5,762 nucleotides of DNA from Streptomyces roseochromogenus subsp. oscitans DS 12.976. Its GTDB lineage: Bacteria > Actinomycetota > Actinomycetes > Streptomycetales > Streptomycetaceae. The notes under the pieces were generated by a model, which saw only the letters and a program-made list of their open reading frames with translations, was not told where the DNA came from and made no database searches. Below are positions 5,457 through 5,762 of the stretch, in pieces (the stretch's first letter is position 1; every line of letters starts with the position of its first letter). Location: positions 838,363 to 844,124 of the forward strand of contig NZ_CM002285.1 in assembly GCF_000497445.1 (NCBI RefSeq), read 5' to 3'. The translations under genes were made by a program, and so were the position numbers.

Positions 5457-5762
5457 TCCTTCCGTCGCGCAGCCTCGGTCACGGTTCGGACACCGCGGGC
5501 GACCGCGAGCCGGGCCGCGCCGACGACCGTGCCGAGATCGCCGACCGTGCTGACGACCACCTCGGTGGGCCAGCTCAGCCGCGCCAGTTCGGCCCGCACA
5601 CCGGGCAGGAGCTGCGGATGGGCGCCGGTGCCGCCGCCGAGCACGATGAGTCCCGGGTCGAGTACGGCGGCCACGGCGGCGGCGAGCCGCCCCACGTCGG
5701 CGGCATGGCGGGCGACGACGGTGCGGGCCGGGGCGCTGCCCTGGCCGGCGAGGGCGAACAGC
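5453..5762 (-). CDS. ROK-family protein (sugar kinase or NagC/XylR-type regulator), C-terminal part only
   Basis: This is the last ~102 codons of a minus-strand gene whose 5' part lies beyond the window; reading is open from base 5761 down to the TGA at 5455-5453. The visible part has an Ala-rich helix (RLAAAVAAVL), then DPGLIVLGGGTG, which matches the conserved C-terminal 'NP..IVLGGG' strand-turn of ROK proteins (nucleotide-binding half of the actin-like fold). Near the end, GDLGTVVGAARLAV matches the usual ROK ending 'LG..A.L.GAA.LA'. ROK proteins are either sugar kinases (glucokinase, N-acetylglucosamine or fructokinase types) or DNA-binding repressors with an extra N-terminal winged helix. 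The deciding N-terminus is not in the window. Its position directly upstream of a sugar ABC transporter on the same strand fits either role. A GTG at 5695 could be mistaken for a start, but coding similarity continues upstream of it, so it is internal. Family call fairly sure; kinase versus regulator undecided. Confidence 0.82.
   Translation of the reverse strand, partial: LFALAGQGSAPARTVVARHAADVGRLAAAVAAVLDPGLIVLGGGTGAHPQLLPGVRAELARLSWPTEVVVSTVGDLGTVVGAARLAVARGVRTVTEAARRKD

Noticed and set aside
4363..5553. Plus-strand open frame opposite the binding protein and leader
   Set aside because: It spans two coding shadows and the intergenic leader without change of character and shows no protein motif.
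35..5762. TTA (bldA-dependent) leucine codons
   Set aside because: The few TTA triplets on the coding strand, for example in CGTTAC, are out of frame in the real genes; I found none in frame.

Overview
The window is GC-rich with strong G/C third-position bias. Its genes are close-packed, with GTG and ATG starts and purine-rich ribosome binding sites. This points to an actinomycete, most likely Streptomyces or a close relative. All genes lie on the minus strand, so transcription runs from high to low coordinates.

Layout in transcription order: (1) the C-terminal ~102 codons of a ROK-family protein (sugar kinase or NagC/XylR-type regulator), cut by the window edge; (2) a 301-base intergenic leader. 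It holds a possible promoter whose -35 box overlaps the ROK stop codon, two abutting short palindromes (one resembling a LacI-family operator) and three consecutive perfect inverted repeats; (3) a CUT1-type sugar-binding lipoprotein with a twin-arginine signal and a lipobox; (4) and (5) the two inner-membrane permeases, MalF-like then MalG-like, each with an EAA loop; (6) a 609-residue protein without a signal peptide, starting 5 bases after the second permease stop. I cannot assign the last one to a named family. Its helical N-terminal half and beta-rich C-terminal half, with conserved-looking N/H/Y/D clusters, resemble the alpha/alpha-toroid plus beta-sandwich design of polysaccharide lyases and related enzymes.

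The inferred working model is as follows. The lipoprotein captures an oligosaccharide outside the membrane and the permease pair imports it. Energy comes from an ATPase encoded elsewhere, because none is present here and Streptomyces CUT1 systems commonly share MsiK. The toroid protein then acts on the imported sugar in the cytoplasm, while the ROK protein phosphorylates a product or regulates the locus. The substrate is unknown. Weak similarity of the binding protein's N-terminus to TogB-type oligogalacturonide binders, plus the lyase-like shape of the last protein, makes an acidic (uronate-containing) oligosaccharide a hypothesis only.

The most novel item is the unassigned 609-residue protein. 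Transporter and ROK genes are of a common type. I see no mobile element, CRISPR array, tRNA or rRNA.
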